Origin: Magnetovibrio sp.
GTDB lineage: Bacteria > Pseudomonadota > Alphaproteobacteria > Rhodospirillales > Magnetovibrionaceae
Assembly: GCF_036568125.1 (NCBI RefSeq)
Contig: NZ_DATCTF010000011.1
Location: forward strand, 1 to 64,000
Reading direction: 5' to 3'
Length of the DNA: 64,000 nucleotides
Made by a program: the position numbers and the translations under genes. This document shows positions 17,870-26,996 of the stretch, piece after piece. Position 1 is the stretch's first letter; each line of letters begins with the position of its first letter. Below the pieces are notes generated by a model. That model saw nothing but the letters and a program-made list of their open reading frames with translations. It ran no database searches and had not been told where the DNA came from.

Positions 17870-18259
17870 TCAGGGCACCTGGGGGCATCCATCGATGCCC
17901 AGCATGGCGTTGACCCGTTCGCAAACTTCACGTGTTGAATAGGGTTTGGTGATGTAATCGTCCGCACCCAACGACAATGCCCGTTCTTTATCCGATTCCC
18001 GGCTTTTGGCACTCAGAACCAAGATCTTCACCCCCGCCCAATCGGGGTTGGCACGCACCGCTTCGCAGACCGACAGTCCATCACGCTTGGGCAGCATGAT
18101 ATCGAGCAGCACCACGTCGGGTGTTTTTTCTTTCATTGCGAGCAAAGCAGCTTCGCCGTCCTCGGCGATGCGTACCTCGTGCCCAGAGCGTTTCATGATG
18201 AATTGAAGCGATAGGACGATGTTCGGCTCGTCTTCCACCACCAGCACCGAATAGGTCAT
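17870..18259 (-). CDS. Single-domain response regulator (CheY-like receiver)
   Basis: 129 residues from ATG 18259, where GGGGAGA lies about 10 bases upstream. It is a receiver domain alone: acidic pocket E9/D10, phospho-acceptor Asp53 in VVLLDIMLP, Ser83 in VLSAKS and Lys105 in YITKPY. No DNA-binding domain is attached. It lies 30 bases upstream of the small membrane gene and the symporter-kinase, so it is the likely phosphorylation partner of that kinase, acting through protein-protein contact or as a relay. Confidence 0.88.
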   Translation of the reverse strand: MTYSVLVVEDEPNIVLSLQFIMKRSGHEVRIAEDGEAALLAMKEKTPDVVLLDIMLPKRDGLSVCEAVRANPDWAGVKILVLSAKSRESDKERALSLGADDYITKPYSTREVCERVNAMLGIDGCPQVP

Positions 18260-18365
18260 GGCGCTTTCGTCTCCCCTAACCAGCGGGCCAATCCACTGTA
18301 CAGGCATCCTAGCCATTCACATGCAAAATGTCATCTTTGTCTTCACACCATGCCCCCCAAACGCA

Positions 18366-18394
18366 ACAAGGCCCCGGACGTGCCGGGGCCTTGT
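18366..18394 (-). terminator. Hairpin terminator after livF
   Basis: A perfect 12-base stem, ACAAGGCCCCGG with CCGGGGCCTTGT, and a 5-base loop lie 65 bases after the livF stop. On the minus strand the tail (TGCGTTTGG) is only weakly T-rich, so termination is likely but not certain. Confidence 0.6.
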
Positions 18395-18459
18395 GCTATC
18401 TGACGAACAAGGGGGTAGGAGTGATGAGCGCCCAGTCCCCGCCTGTGCGGATGTGGACT

Positions 18460-19248
18460 TTAGATCGCCAGATATTCGTCTCTGAGTTCTTTGTTATCGA
18501 GGACTTCCTGTGCAAGGCCGTTAAACACGACTTCGCCCATGTCCAAAATGATTGCGCGGTCCGCCAAGTGCAGTGCGGCGATGGCGTTTTGCTCGACGAT
18601 AATGGTGGTGATACCGAGCTTTTTGACGCCTTCGAGGATGCTCTCGATTTCGTGCACGATCACCGGGGCCAAGCCTTCATAGGGCTCGTCCAACAACAGC
18701 AGCTTGATGTCGCGGGCCAAGGCGCGGGCCACCGCCAGCATCTGCTGTTCGCCGCCCGACAACGTCACGCCTTCTTGATTGCGGCGTTCGGCCAATCGGG
18801 GAAAGTGTTCGTAAATGCGTTCCAACGACCAGCCGATGGGCGGAGCAATCTGCGACAGAACAAGATTTTCTTCAACCGTCAAACCGGAAATGATGCGCCG
18901 ATCTTCAGGCACCAATCCAACGCCAAGACGCGCGGCCTGCCACGCCTGCATGGTATGCAGCGGCTGGTGGTCCAGCCAGATTTCACCATGACGCAATTCC
19001 GGATTGTCCATGCGCGCAATGGTGCGCAGGGTCGACGTCTTGCCCGCGCCGTTTCGGCCGAGCAGCGCGACGATTTCGCCTTCGTGGATATCAAAGCTGA
19101 CGCCTTGCACGATGTAGCTTTCGCCGTAATACGAGTGCATGTCCCAGGCCGAGAAAAACGCCGTGGCCGCACCTTCGTTGACGGGCTTTTCCGCGGTCGG
19201 CTTGGTGCCCACGTTGCCCAAATCGATGCCGAGAGATTGATCGTTCAT
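18460..19248 (-). CDS. livF: Liv-type (HAAT) ABC transporter ATPase LivF
   Basis: 262 residues from ATG 19248, which overlaps the livG stop as ATGA; a longer in-frame reading upstream is only livG in another frame. Walker A is GRNGAGKTS, the signature is LSGGEQQ and Walker B is LLLLDEPYEGLAP. An extra 30-residue N-terminal segment precedes the ATPase domain. It energises import with LivG, LivH and LivM and is the last gene of the operon. Confidence 0.9.
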   Translation of the reverse strand: MNDQSLGIDLGNVGTKPTAEKPVNEGAATAFFSAWDMHSYYGESYIVQGVSFDIHEGEIVALLGRNGAGKTSTLRTIARMDNPELRHGEIWLDHQPLHTMQAWQAARLGVGLVPEDRRIISGLTVEENLVLSQIAPPIGWSLERIYEHFPRLAERRNQEGVTLSGGEQQMLAVARALARDIKLLLLDEPYEGLAPVIVHEIESILEGVKKLGITTIIVEQNAIAALHLADRAIILDMGEVVFNGLAQEVLDNKELRDEYLAI

Positions 19249-20015
19249 AGGTGCGCTCCACCAAGATATGCTTCTTGAACCTTCGGGTTGCCGCGAACTT
19301 CGTCGGGGGTGCCGTCGGCGATGATCGCGCCTTGCGCCAAAACCGAAATGTGATCGGCCAAACTGAACACCACGTGCATGTCGTGTTCGATGATCACTTT
19401 GGTCATGCCGCGGCTTTTGATGCGCTTGAGAATGTCGATGGTGCGGTTGGTATCGTGACGCGCCATACCGGCGGTGGGTTCGTCCAACAGCAGCAGCTTG
19501 GGATGCTGGATCAGGCACATGGCCAGTTCCAACCGCCGCTTGTCGCCACGCGACATGCTCGCCGAGAGATCATGCATCTGGTTTTCCAGACCCAAGTCCT
19601 CAAGGACGTGCTTGGCTTCGTCGACGAGTTCCTTTTCGTCGGCCAACGCTTTGAAAGCATTGAACCGGAACTCGCCGTCGCGCTTGGCCAAAGCCGGGAT
19701 GATGACGTTTTGCAGCAGCGTCAACTCGGGAAAGATTTCCGGAGTTTGAAACACGCGCACAACGCCCAACTGATTGATTTCGTAAGGTGTTTTACCCGTA
19801 AGATTGACGTCGCCGAACTTGACCGATCCGGAATCAGGAGCCAGCAGTCCGACGCAAACGTTCAACAGCGTCGATTTGCCTGCACCGTTGGGACCGATAA
19901 TGGCGTGGGTCTTGCCTTCTTCGATCTTCAAGTTGATGTCGCTGAGCGCCTGCAGACCGCCGAAGGTCTTTTGCACGCCGGAGACGTTCAGAACGATATT
20001 TTCCACGTTGTCCAT
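19245..20015 (-). CDS. livG: Liv-type (HAAT) ABC transporter ATPase LivG
   Basis: About 256 residues. Walker A is GPNGAGKST, Walker B LLLLDEPTAGMA, and the H-loop is IIEHDMHVV; the signature reads MSRGDKR, slightly off the usual LSYGEQR. The start is unsettled: AAGGAG touches ATG 20015, whereas a GTG at 20006 has ideal 9-base spacing, so translation may begin there. A longer reading to 20060 overlaps livM and is unlikely. It sits 5 bases after livM and overlaps livF by 4. Confidence 0.9.
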   Translation of the reverse strand: MDNVENIVLNVSGVQKTFGGLQALSDINLKIEEGKTHAIIGPNGAGKSTLLNVCVGLLAPDSGSVKFGDVNLTGKTPYEINQLGVVRVFQTPEIFPELTLLQNVIIPALAKRDGEFRFNAFKALADEKELVDEAKHVLEDLGLENQMHDLSASMSRGDKRRLELAMCLIQHPKLLLLDEPTAGMARHDTNRTIDILKRIKSRGMTKVIIEHDMHVVFSLADHISVLAQGAIIADGTPDEVRGNPKVQEAYLGGAHL

Positions 20016-20019
20016 CTCC

Positions 20020-21168
20020 TTAGCCCTCGCTCGGCCTGGTTTTGACCTTCGGTCCCGCATCGTCGGCAGACTTCGAACGGTCCTTCTTGATCCACGCCAG
20101 GGTGCGGCTGAATCCTTCCATGATTCCGCCGGGCAGGAAGATCACGACCACCATGAACAGTGCGCCCAAGGTCAGGTGCCAGCCCTCGCCAACGAAAGGA
20201 TTGACGATGAACACCATGATCTTTTCCAGGAAGTCCGGAAGAAAACTGAAAATCTGATGCAAAACTTGTTCGTTGTAGGACGAGAAAATGTTCTCGAAGT
20301 ACTTGATCAAGCCCGCGCCGAGCAACGGCCCGATCAGCGTGCCGACACCGCCCAAGATGGTCATCAAAACGACCTCGCCCGATGCCGTCCACTGCATGCG
20401 TTCGGCGCCAGCCAGGGGATCGGTGACTGCCATCAACGACCCTGCCAAGCCCGCGTACATGCCTGAGATGACAAACGCCACCAACAGATACGGGCGCGGA
20501 TTGAAGCCGGTATAGTTCATGCGCTTTTGGTTGGATTTGATCGCCGCCAACTTGAGGCCGAACGGAGAGCGGAAGATGCGCAAGGAAATGTAGAACCCGA
20601 TGATCAGCAACACTGCGCAGAAATAGAAGCCCGGATAGCCGCTCAACTTCATGCCGAACAGTTCCGTCGAGGGCAAACCGGTGCCCACCGCGGCGGCGTC
20701 AAGGATGCGCGGATCGTTTTGCGTCAACTGCAAACCCGTTTCACCGTTGGTGATCGGCGTGAGCACCGAATACGCCATGTTGTAAGACATCTGCGCAAAC
20801 GCCAACGTCAGGATCGAGAAATAAATCCCTGACCGGCGCAGGCTGATGAAACCGATCAACACCGCGAAGACGCCGGCGATCAAGGTGCCGAACACAATCG
20901 CGGGAATGACGTTCATCGTCAGCAGCTTGAACGACCACACCGCGGCGTAGGAACCGACCCCCAAAAACGCGGCGTGACCGAACGACAGATAGCCCGTCAA
21001 TCCGAACAGAATGTTGAAGCCGATGGCGAAGATGCCGAAGATTGCGAACTTCTGCAAAAGGTCAGGGTATGCTGCACCGATCGGCGACAACCAAATCGGC
21101 ATGGTCAGCACCGCCACCGTGAAGACGGCCATGAGCAGAAGGTCTTTGCGTGTACTGTGAATGCTCAT
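20020..21168 (-). CDS. livM: Liv-type ABC transporter permease LivM
   Basis: 382 residues with about ten membrane helices. Conserved blocks include [22 protein letters not shown] near residue 55 and the later EHxxFG-equivalent loop around [14 protein letters not shown], where it contacts the ATPases. The C-terminal 25 residues are charged and cytosolic. With LivH it forms the membrane channel. It begins 3 bases after livH ends and is followed by livG. Confidence 0.9.
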   Translation of the reverse strand: MSIHSTRKDLLLMAVFTVAVLTMPIWLSPIGAAYPDLLQKFAIFGIFAIGFNILFGLTGYLSFGHAAFLGVGSYAAVWSFKLLTMNVIPAIVFGTLIAGVFAVLIGFISLRRSGIYFSILTLAFAQMSYNMAYSVLTPITNGETGLQLTQNDPRILDAAAVGTGLPSTELFGMKLSGYPGFYFCAVLLIIGFYISLRIFRSPFGLKLAAIKSNQKRMNYTGFNPRPYLLVAFVISGMYAGLAGSLMAVTDPLAGAERMQWTASGEVVLMTILGGVGTLIGPLLGAGLIKYFENIFSSYNEQVLHQIFSFLPDFLEKIMVFIVNPFVGEGWHLTLGALFMVVVIFLPGGIMEGFSRTLAWIKKDRSKSADDAGPKVKTRPSEG

Positions 21169-21171
21169 ATC

Positions 21172-22188
21172 TTAGCTCTCCATCACGCCTTTGCGACCCA
21201 TCAGACCACGCGGACGGACCAAGAGAATAACCACGGCGACCAGATAGATGATGATTTGGTCGATGCCGGGAATGAGTTCTTTGATTTCGTTCATCGATGA
21301 GAACGATTGTAAAATGCCAAGCATGAAGCCCGCCGCGACGGCGCCGGGCAGAGAGCCCATGCCGCCGACCACGACCACCACGAACGACAGAACCAAGAAG
21401 TCCATGCCCATGTGGTAATCCGGAGGCAGAACCGGCGTGTACATCACGCCCGCCAAACCTGCGACCACGGCCGCCAAGGCGAACACGATGGTGAAACGAC
21501 GCTGAATGTTGATGCCCAACAGCCCAACGGTGTCGCGATCGGCCATGCCGGCACGCACCACCATGCCGTAGGTGGTGTATTGCAAGAATGCAAACACGCC
21601 GCCGATCACGACCATGGCAAAGGCGAAATAGATCAGCCGCCACCACGGATAGACCAGCGTATCGCTGAGCCCCAGCATGGCACCGACATTGGCACTGCCC
21701 GAAACAAAATCGGGCGCGGCTTGTGGAATTGGGTTAGCGCCAAAGAAATGGCGGATGATTTCCTGGATCACGATCGCCAGGCCAAACGTAACGAGAATCT
21801 GTTCCGCATGGCTGCGCTTGTAAAAGAAGCGGATCAAACCGCGTTCCATCGCAATGCCAATGACCACCATGATCGGGATCGCCAGCAAGATGGACAGCGG
21901 CACGGAATACTCGATGATCTTTGTGCCGGTATCGCCCCACCAGATTTCCAGATAGGGGGTCTCTTTGTACGCTTCGAAAAACGTGATGCTCTCATCGCGA
22001 ACGCGCTGAGAAATCGTCAGGATTTTTTGCAGCGATACCGCACAAAACGCACCCAGCATGAACAACGCGCCGTGCGCGAAGTTCACGATGCCGAGCGTAC
22101 CGAATGCAAGTGTCAGGCCCAGGGCGATCAGCGCATACGCTCCGCCTTTATCCAAGCCATTGAGAATCTGTAGAACGATAGCGTCCAT
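21172..22188 (-). CDS. livH: Liv-type ABC transporter permease LivH
   Basis: 338 residues, about eight membrane helices. The N-terminal GLDKGGAYALIALGLTLAFGTLGIVNFAHGALFMLGAF stretch is the LivH signature. A hydrophilic insertion near residues 60-90 (EAYKETPYLEIWWGDTGT) is longer than in E. coli LivH. It follows the binding-protein gene after 134 bases that carry a strong hairpin, which probably sets lower expression of the permease genes. Confidence 0.9.
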   Translation of the reverse strand: MDAIVLQILNGLDKGGAYALIALGLTLAFGTLGIVNFAHGALFMLGAFCAVSLQKILTISQRVRDESITFFEAYKETPYLEIWWGDTGTKIIEYSVPLSILLAIPIMVVIGIAMERGLIRFFYKRSHAEQILVTFGLAIVIQEIIRHFFGANPIPQAAPDFVSGSANVGAMLGLSDTLVYPWWRLIYFAFAMVVIGGVFAFLQYTTYGMVVRAGMADRDTVGLLGINIQRRFTIVFALAAVVAGLAGVMYTPVLPPDYHMGMDFLVLSFVVVVVGGMGSLPGAVAAGFMLGILQSFSSMNEIKELIPGIDQIIIYLVAVVILLVRPRGLMGRKGVMES

Positions 22189-22275
22189 GATAAACCAACC
22201 GCCTCTTCAGCGTGTAGAATTTCTATTTTTCAGAAGCCCGGCGCGCCGCCAATTTTTTATTGTTTTTGGGGCGAT

Positions 22276-22303
22276 GATGCCGACCGCCGGTGCGGTCGGC
22301 ATC
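22276..22303. promoter_or_regulatory. Intercistronic hairpin between the binding protein and livH
   Basis: A perfect 12-base stem, GATGCCGACCGC with GCGGTCGGCATC, and a 4-base loop. On the transcribed strand it is followed by an A-rich, not T-rich, run, so it is not a standard terminator. Such hairpins often stabilise the upstream message or reduce read-through, giving excess binding protein over permease. Confidence 0.6.
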
Positions 22304-22322
22304 ACACGTCGCCTGTTGTGGC

Positions 22323-23672
22323 TTAGACCTCGTACGGGCCCAACTCACCGCCAAAGATTTTGGCGTCGTACTCGACCTGAGCACGCGGCACTTCTTTGAC
22401 GACCTTGAGAAGGTCGAACTGAGACGTCGGGTTTTCGTTACCACGCACGACCAGAACGTCCTTGAAGCACTGGTGATCTTCGGCGCGGTACAAGGTCGCA
22501 CCGTTGCCCATGCCGTCGAACTCGAAGCCTTCCAAGGCCTTGATCACCTGAACCGGGTTGAAGGTTCCGGCCATTTCGCAAGCGTTTGCATAGAGCAGCG
22601 CCTGAACGTAGCAGGTGTGCGCAGCCATCGACGGCGGTGCACCGTATTCGGCGCCGAAGGACTTAACGAAAGCCTGCGAGCCGGCGTCCTGCAAGGACCA
22701 GTTCCAGTTGGTGGTGCCCAAGATGCCTTTGATGTTTTCGCCCGCACCCTGCGCCATCAGACGCGAGAACAGCGGAACGATGATTTCAAAGTTCTTGCCG
22801 TTGACCTGCTTGTCGCGCAGACCGAACTGCACGGCCTGGGTCAGCGAGTTGATCATGTCCTTACCGTAGTGGTTCAGGATCAACACGTCGGCGCCGGAGT
22901 TCAGAACCGGGGTGATGTACTGCGAGAAGTCGCCAGCACCAACCGGGGTGCGAACCGTGTTGACGGTTTCCCAACCCAATCCTTCGGTGGTGTTTTTGAT
23001 CGATTCTTCCTGCGTCCAGCCCCAGGTGTAGTCGGCGGTCAGGTGATAGGCGCGACGCTGCGTGCCGTACTCTTCCTTCAGCACCGGGCCGAGCGCGGCG
23101 CCCGACATGTAAGCGTTGAAGAAGTGACGGAAGCCATAACGCTTCTTGTCTTTACCCGTGGTGTCGTTGGAGTGGGTCAAGCCGGCCATGAAGATGGTGC
23201 CCATTTCTTGGCACAGGCCCTGAACGGCGACAGCCACACCCGACGAAGAACCGCCGGTGACCATCAACACGCCATCTTTTTCGATCATGCGCTTGGCCGA
23301 TGCGCGCGCGGCGTCGGACTTGGTCTGCGTATCGCCGGTCACGTATTCGACTTTTTTGCCCAAAACGCCGTTGCCCTTGAGCGACAGCGGCTTCATGGTG
23401 TTGAGCATACCGCCGTCGCCTTCACCGTTGAGGTGCTTGACGGCCAGTTTGTAAGCGCGCAGTTCGTCAGCGCCTTCGTCGGCATACGGGCCGGACTGCG
23501 GCACGTTGAAACCGAACTTGACGCTTTTGGCGCTGCCCGGATCGTTGCGGAAGGCGTGAGCCTGGCTGGCAAAAATAGCAGGTGAGGCAAGAACCACACC
23601 GGTCGCCGCGCCGGCTTTCAACACACCGCGACGAGAAACGCCTCCGGATTTACCCCGAGATTGATCAGACAT
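22323..23672 (-). CDS. Exported substrate-binding protein of the Liv-type ABC transporter
   Basis: 449 residues. A twin-arginine-type signal (SRRGVLKAG, cleavage near SQAHA) precedes a type I periplasmic binding fold: VKFGFNVPQSGPYADEG, then TGGSSSGVAVAVQ and HLTADYTWGW. It is longer than E. coli LivK. The ABC genes downstream match the branched-chain amino acid/amide/urea class, and the sequence does not decide between leucine-type amino acids, short-chain amides and urea. First gene of the operon, divergent from a short-chain-fatty-acid-type regulator, which raises a link to organic-acid metabolism. Confidence 0.88.
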   Translation of the reverse strand: MSDQSRGKSGGVSRRGVLKAGAATGVVLASPAIFASQAHAFRNDPGSAKSVKFGFNVPQSGPYADEGADELRAYKLAVKHLNGEGDGGMLNTMKPLSLKGNGVLGKKVEYVTGDTQTKSDAARASAKRMIEKDGVLMVTGGSSSGVAVAVQGLCQEMGTIFMAGLTHSNDTTGKDKKRYGFRHFFNAYMSGAALGPVLKEEYGTQRRAYHLTADYTWGWTQEESIKNTTEGLGWETVNTVRTPVGAGDFSQYITPVLNSGADVLILNHYGKDMINSLTQAVQFGLRDKQVNGKNFEIIVPLFSRLMAQGAGENIKGILGTTNWNWSLQDAGSQAFVKSFGAEYGAPPSMAAHTCYVQALLYANACEMAGTFNPVQVIKALEGFEFDGMGNGATLYRAEDHQCFKDVLVVRGNENPTSQFDLLKVVKEVPRAQVEYDAKIFGGELGPYEV

Positions 23673-23792
23673 GTTTTAACTCCCTGATTGTTATGTCTCC
23701 GCCCCCGGCCCAATCCGGGGAGTACGGCTGTGACATTTCGAAGGAAGGCCTTGGGGAGGTCCGTCTTTTTTCTTTTCGCCCGAAATCCCTCT

Positions 23793-23803
23793 GTCACAGT
23801 GAC
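23793..23803. promoter_or_regulatory. Small palindrome in the transporter/regulator intergenic region
   Basis: GTCAC, A, GTGAC is an 11-base perfect palindrome with a central base, 121 bases upstream of the binding-protein start. It may be an operator, but a palindrome this short can occur by chance. Confidence 0.3.
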
Positions 23804-23890
23804 GGTTAAGAATTTTCATCAAAGACTGTTGGAAGTCGACAACATTTTGCTTTTTAGTGCTTTTTTATGTTAACGTTGAAAAGATAAGAG

Positions 23891-23914
23891 TTGTAAATTT
23901 GTTAATCTTGTAAA
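23891..23914 (+). promoter_or_regulatory. Direct repeat TTGTAAA upstream of the XRE-type regulator
   Basis: TTGTAAA occurs at 23891-23897 and 23908-23914, a 17-base period, ending 19 bases before the regulator start. The placement suits an autoregulatory operator, but nothing more supports it. Confidence 0.35.
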
Positions 23915-23933
23915 CATTCTTGGGCGAGCAAAA

Positions 23934-25553
23934 ATGGTCAAAAACATCATGCTGGGCACGCGTTTGCGTCGATTGCGTAACGATCGCGGCCTCAGCCAAG
24001 TCAAGCTGGCGGACCAGTTGGGCATCTCGGCCAGTTATCTCAACCTGATCGAACACAATCGCCGCACTTTGACCGTGCCTTTGCTGCTGCGTCTCAGCCA
24101 AATCCTCGAAGTCGACCCGCAGGTTTTCTCCCCCCAGCAAGAAAATCTGCTCAGCGCGGAAATCTCCGAAGTCCTGCAAGATCCCATGTTCGAGGATTTG
24201 CAACTCAGCGACAGTGACATCGGCGCGTTGGTCGCCGACACCCCTGAATTGTGCCAAGCCGTGCTCAAAGCCTTTGGCGCATACCGCAAAGCCCATGACG
24301 ATTTACAAATGGTCAGCGAGCGCCTCGCCCAAGATCCGGTGATTTCGAACGCCGGGTACCGCCTGCGCATGCTGTTGACGTCGATCCTGTCGTTTTCGGA
24401 AATTCTTCACGACACCGACGATTTGAGCGAGAACGAACGTCACGACTTTTCGAAAATCGTGATGAACGAGTCGGAGAATTTATCCGAGGCCGTCACCGAC
24501 ATGCTGGGCCTGATCACCGGCGATGGGCTGATGGACGTGGCCGGCGGGTTGTCGCCCACCGAAGCCGTGACGGACTTCATACAGGCCAACAACAATTACT
24601 TTCTGGATTTGGAAGAGGCTGCGACCGAGTTGCGTCGCGAAGCCGGACTGGACAGTCCCGCCCCGCACATGCGTCTTGCCGGGTTCTTGCTGGAAAAGCA
24701 CGGTGTCAGCGTCGAGACCGCCGCCCCCGACATTCACGAGACCACCGCCACCGTTTACGACAGCGAGCGGCGGCAGTTGATCGTGTCGCGTGCCTTGCCG
24801 CTTTCCAGCCTGAACTTCCATCTCGCCTTGTTTGCCGGAAAATTGTCGTTCGGTGCGCAGTTCGAAAAGCTCGTCAACGTACCCGAATTGCCCAACGAAG
24901 CGGCGCGCCGGCGTGGCATTGCAGCGCTGGCAAACTATTTCGCCGGGGCGTGCCTGATGCCGTATGACGACATGTTGGCGGCAGCGGAAGCAACACGATA
25001 CGACATCGGCCAGCTGCGCCAGCAATTCGGGGCCAGTTACGAACAGATTTGCCACCGTCTCACCACATTGCGCAGCCCCACCGCGTCAGGCATTCCGCTG
25101 CACATCATCCGCGTTGACGTGGCGGGCAACATTTCCAAACGCTTCAGCGCGTCGGGTTTGCGCATTCCCAAATACGGAAGCGCTTGCCCGCGCTGGGCCG
25201 TTCATCACGCGTTCATGACGCCGGGACAAATCCGCACGCAGCTGGACCGCATGCCGGACGGGTCGCGCTATTTCAACGTCGCGCGCACGGTGAGCAAGCC
25301 GGTGTTGCACCATGGACAACCGCAAAGCCATTATTCGGTGAGCATCGGATGCGAAGTCAGCGATGCGCGGCGCATGGTCTATGCGAACGGCATCGACATC
25401 GACCACGCCGACACCGCCGTGCCGGTGGGCGTGGCATGCCGATTGTGCGAACGTCTCGACTGTGCCCAACGCGCCGCACCGCCACCGCCGCAGGCCACCG
25501 CCGCAAACGCCCAACGCGCCCGCAACATTTCACCGGGCATCGGCGATATCTAA
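23934..25553 (+). CDS. XRE-family short-chain fatty acyl-type transcriptional regulator
   Basis: 539 residues. An N-terminal XRE helix-turn-helix (about 8-60, LGTRLRRLRNDRGLSQVKLADQLGISASYLNLIE) is followed by an unusual segment (138-192), an IrrE/ImmA-like domain (about 245-350) whose HExxH zinc motif has decayed to NFHLALFAGKL, and a C-terminal domain with CRLCERLDCAQRA (502-514), a signature of ScfR/RamB/PrpC-like regulators of acetate and propionate use. The 138-192 segment reads like a histidine-kinase dimerisation helix pair (LTSILSFSEIL, then KIVMNESENLSEAVTDMLGL) without the His. Divergent from the Liv-type importer operon, so it may control it. Confidence 0.85.
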   Translation: MVKNIMLGTRLRRLRNDRGLSQVKLADQLGISASYLNLIEHNRRTLTVPLLLRLSQILEVDPQVFSPQQENLLSAEISEVLQDPMFEDLQLSDSDIGALVADTPELCQAVLKAFGAYRKAHDDLQMVSERLAQDPVISNAGYRLRMLLTSILSFSEILHDTDDLSENERHDFSKIVMNESENLSEAVTDMLGLITGDGLMDVAGGLSPTEAVTDFIQANNNYFLDLEEAATELRREAGLDSPAPHMRLAGFLLEKHGVSVETAAPDIHETTATVYDSERRQLIVSRALPLSSLNFHLALFAGKLSFGAQFEKLVNVPELPNEAARRRGIAALANYFAGACLMPYDDMLAAAEATRYDIGQLRQQFGASYEQICHRLTTLRSPTASGIPLHIIRVDVAGNISKRFSASGLRIPKYGSACPRWAVHHAFMTPGQIRTQLDRMPDGSRYFNVARTVSKPVLHHGQPQSHYSVSIGCEVSDARRMVYANGIDIDHADTAVPVGVACRLCERLDCAQRAAPPPPQATAANAQRARNISPGIGDI

Positions 25554-26653
25554 GGCTTTGGCGGCATAACGCTCAGTGCCGCGACCATCGCCTGACCGAA
25601 ACTCAATCCTGCGTCACCCGGTGAAAGGAGCTCGGGCGACAACACCTTCATCCCTTGACCCTCAAGCGCGACCGTCAGCCCTTGTTTGACGACGGCGTTG
25701 AAAAAGCATCCGCCACTTAAGCCGACCGCGTTCAAGCCGGTTCGTTCCCGCGCGCGAAGAACCCAATCGCTCAGCGCTGCGATCAATGTACCGTGAAAAA
25801 GGTTTGCCCCGGCGGGGGCCTCCATTCCGACCAATGCCGCCAACAATCCTCGCATATCGAGATGATTGTCCGCCGTAACCGCCCACCCGCCGTCGAGAAC
25901 GTCCGGCGATGCAACCATTGCCTCCAGCGCCATCGGCGCCTGGCCTTCAAATTCGGAGACTTCACACACTTTGAGAAGCCCGCACGCGGCGTCGAACAAA
26001 CGTCCGCAACTCGACGTTTTTGGACTGTTCAAGTTGCGTTCAATCATTTCGGACAACATCGCCGCATGCGGCTGGTGGGGATAGTAGGCGGCGATCTCGT
26101 CACCCCGACCCAAGGCGTACAAAGCCGCAGCCCCCATGCGCCACGGCTCGCGTGCAGCAACGTCCCCGCCAGGTTGAGCCAAAAGATGCAATCCGCCGAA
26201 CCGCTCATAGGCAGCCCCGTCCACAACCAACAACTCGCCCCCCCACGACTGGTCGCCCGGCCCCAAGCCGAACCCATCCAGCGCCAATCCCAAAAGCGGT
26301 TCATCGCAACCGTGCTCCGCCGTGACCGACGCGATGTGCGCATGGTGATGTTGCACCGCTATGGTGGGACAGCCCAATCTTTGCGCAGATTGAGTTGAGT
26401 GAAAATCGCGATGCAAGTCATGTGCGCAAGCGGCGACTTCGCTGTTACCGCCTGCCATATCCAGAAGCTTGTTCAACAAGCGCTCATACAGCTCGACCGC
26501 TTCGAGCGTTTCCATGTCACCGGCTGGCACGGTGACGAACGCCTTGTCACCCTTGATCAAACACAAGCTCGCCTTGAGATGCGCGCCCACACCCAACACC
26601 GTCGAATAGGACCGGTCCAGATCGATCACCGTGGCGATGTCCGCGTCGACCAT
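25550..26653 (-). CDS. hypF: Short HypF-type carbamoyltransferase (Kae1-like domain only)
   Basis: 367 residues from ATG 26653, with GGAGGT 8 bases upstream. Only the C-terminal half of normal HypF (about 750 residues) is present: VGAHLKAS, the metal-site QHHHAHIASV, DGFGLGPGDQSWGGE and LSGGCFFN. The acylphosphatase, zinc-finger and YrdC-like (carbamoyl-AMP-forming) domains are absent. Full HypF makes thiocarboxamide on HypE for the Fe cyanide ligands of [NiFe] hydrogenase. Short forms are known in some proteobacteria, and need a carbamoyl-AMP source. Last gene of the ugpQ-hupK-hypA-hypF unit; its stop overlaps that of the convergent regulator by 4 bases. Confidence 0.85.
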   Translation of the reverse strand: MVDADIATVIDLDRSYSTVLGVGAHLKASLCLIKGDKAFVTVPAGDMETLEAVELYERLLNKLLDMAGGNSEVAACAHDLHRDFHSTQSAQRLGCPTIAVQHHHAHIASVTAEHGCDEPLLGLALDGFGLGPGDQSWGGELLVVDGAAYERFGGLHLLAQPGGDVAAREPWRMGAAALYALGRGDEIAAYYPHQPHAAMLSEMIERNLNSPKTSSCGRLFDAACGLLKVCEVSEFEGQAPMALEAMVASPDVLDGGWAVTADNHLDMRGLLAALVGMEAPAGANLFHGTLIAALSDWVLRARERTGLNAVGLSGGCFFNAVVKQGLTVALEGQGMKVLSPELLSPGDAGLSFGQAMVAALSVMPPKP

Positions 26654-26654
26654 G

Positions 26655-26996
26655 TCAATCGACCTCCAATTCCTTGACCCGCATGTCGTCGCCATCCGTC
26701 ACCTGGATGCGATGCCCGCCGCATTTGGGACACGGATCGACAAGGCTCGAAATCGCGATGTGCTCCATGCAGTCATGACACCAAGCCTGACCGGGGGTTC
26801 GGATGATTTCCAATTTTGCGCCATCGGCGAGCGTGTCGCGAATCACGGCATCGAAGCAAAACGCGATTGCATCCGGATCGACGTGCGACAGTTCGCCGAT
26901 TTCCAGCCACACGGTTTTGACCTTGGTGTAGTTCTGGGTGGCGGCTTGGTCTTGCAAGATTTGCAGCACGCCCTCGGCCAGCGACATTTCATGCAT
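26655..26996 (-). CDS. hypA: Hydrogenase nickel incorporation protein HypA
   Basis: 113 residues from ATG 26996. The N-terminal MHEMSLAEG carries the nickel-binding His2, and the zinc site is two CxxC pairs (CHDC, CPKC). HypA delivers nickel to the hydrogenase large subunit with HypB, which is not in the window. It overlaps hupK by 8 bases and is followed by hypF after one base. Confidence 0.93.
   Translation of the reverse strand: MHEMSLAEGVLQILQDQAATQNYTKVKTVWLEIGELSHVDPDAIAFCFDAVIRDTLADGAKLEIIRTPGQAWCHDCMEHIAISSLVDPCPKCGGHRIQVTDGDDMRVKELEVD

Noticed and set aside
22276-22303. Hairpin as an intrinsic terminator
   Set aside because: No T-run follows on either strand; kept only as an intercistronic hairpin.
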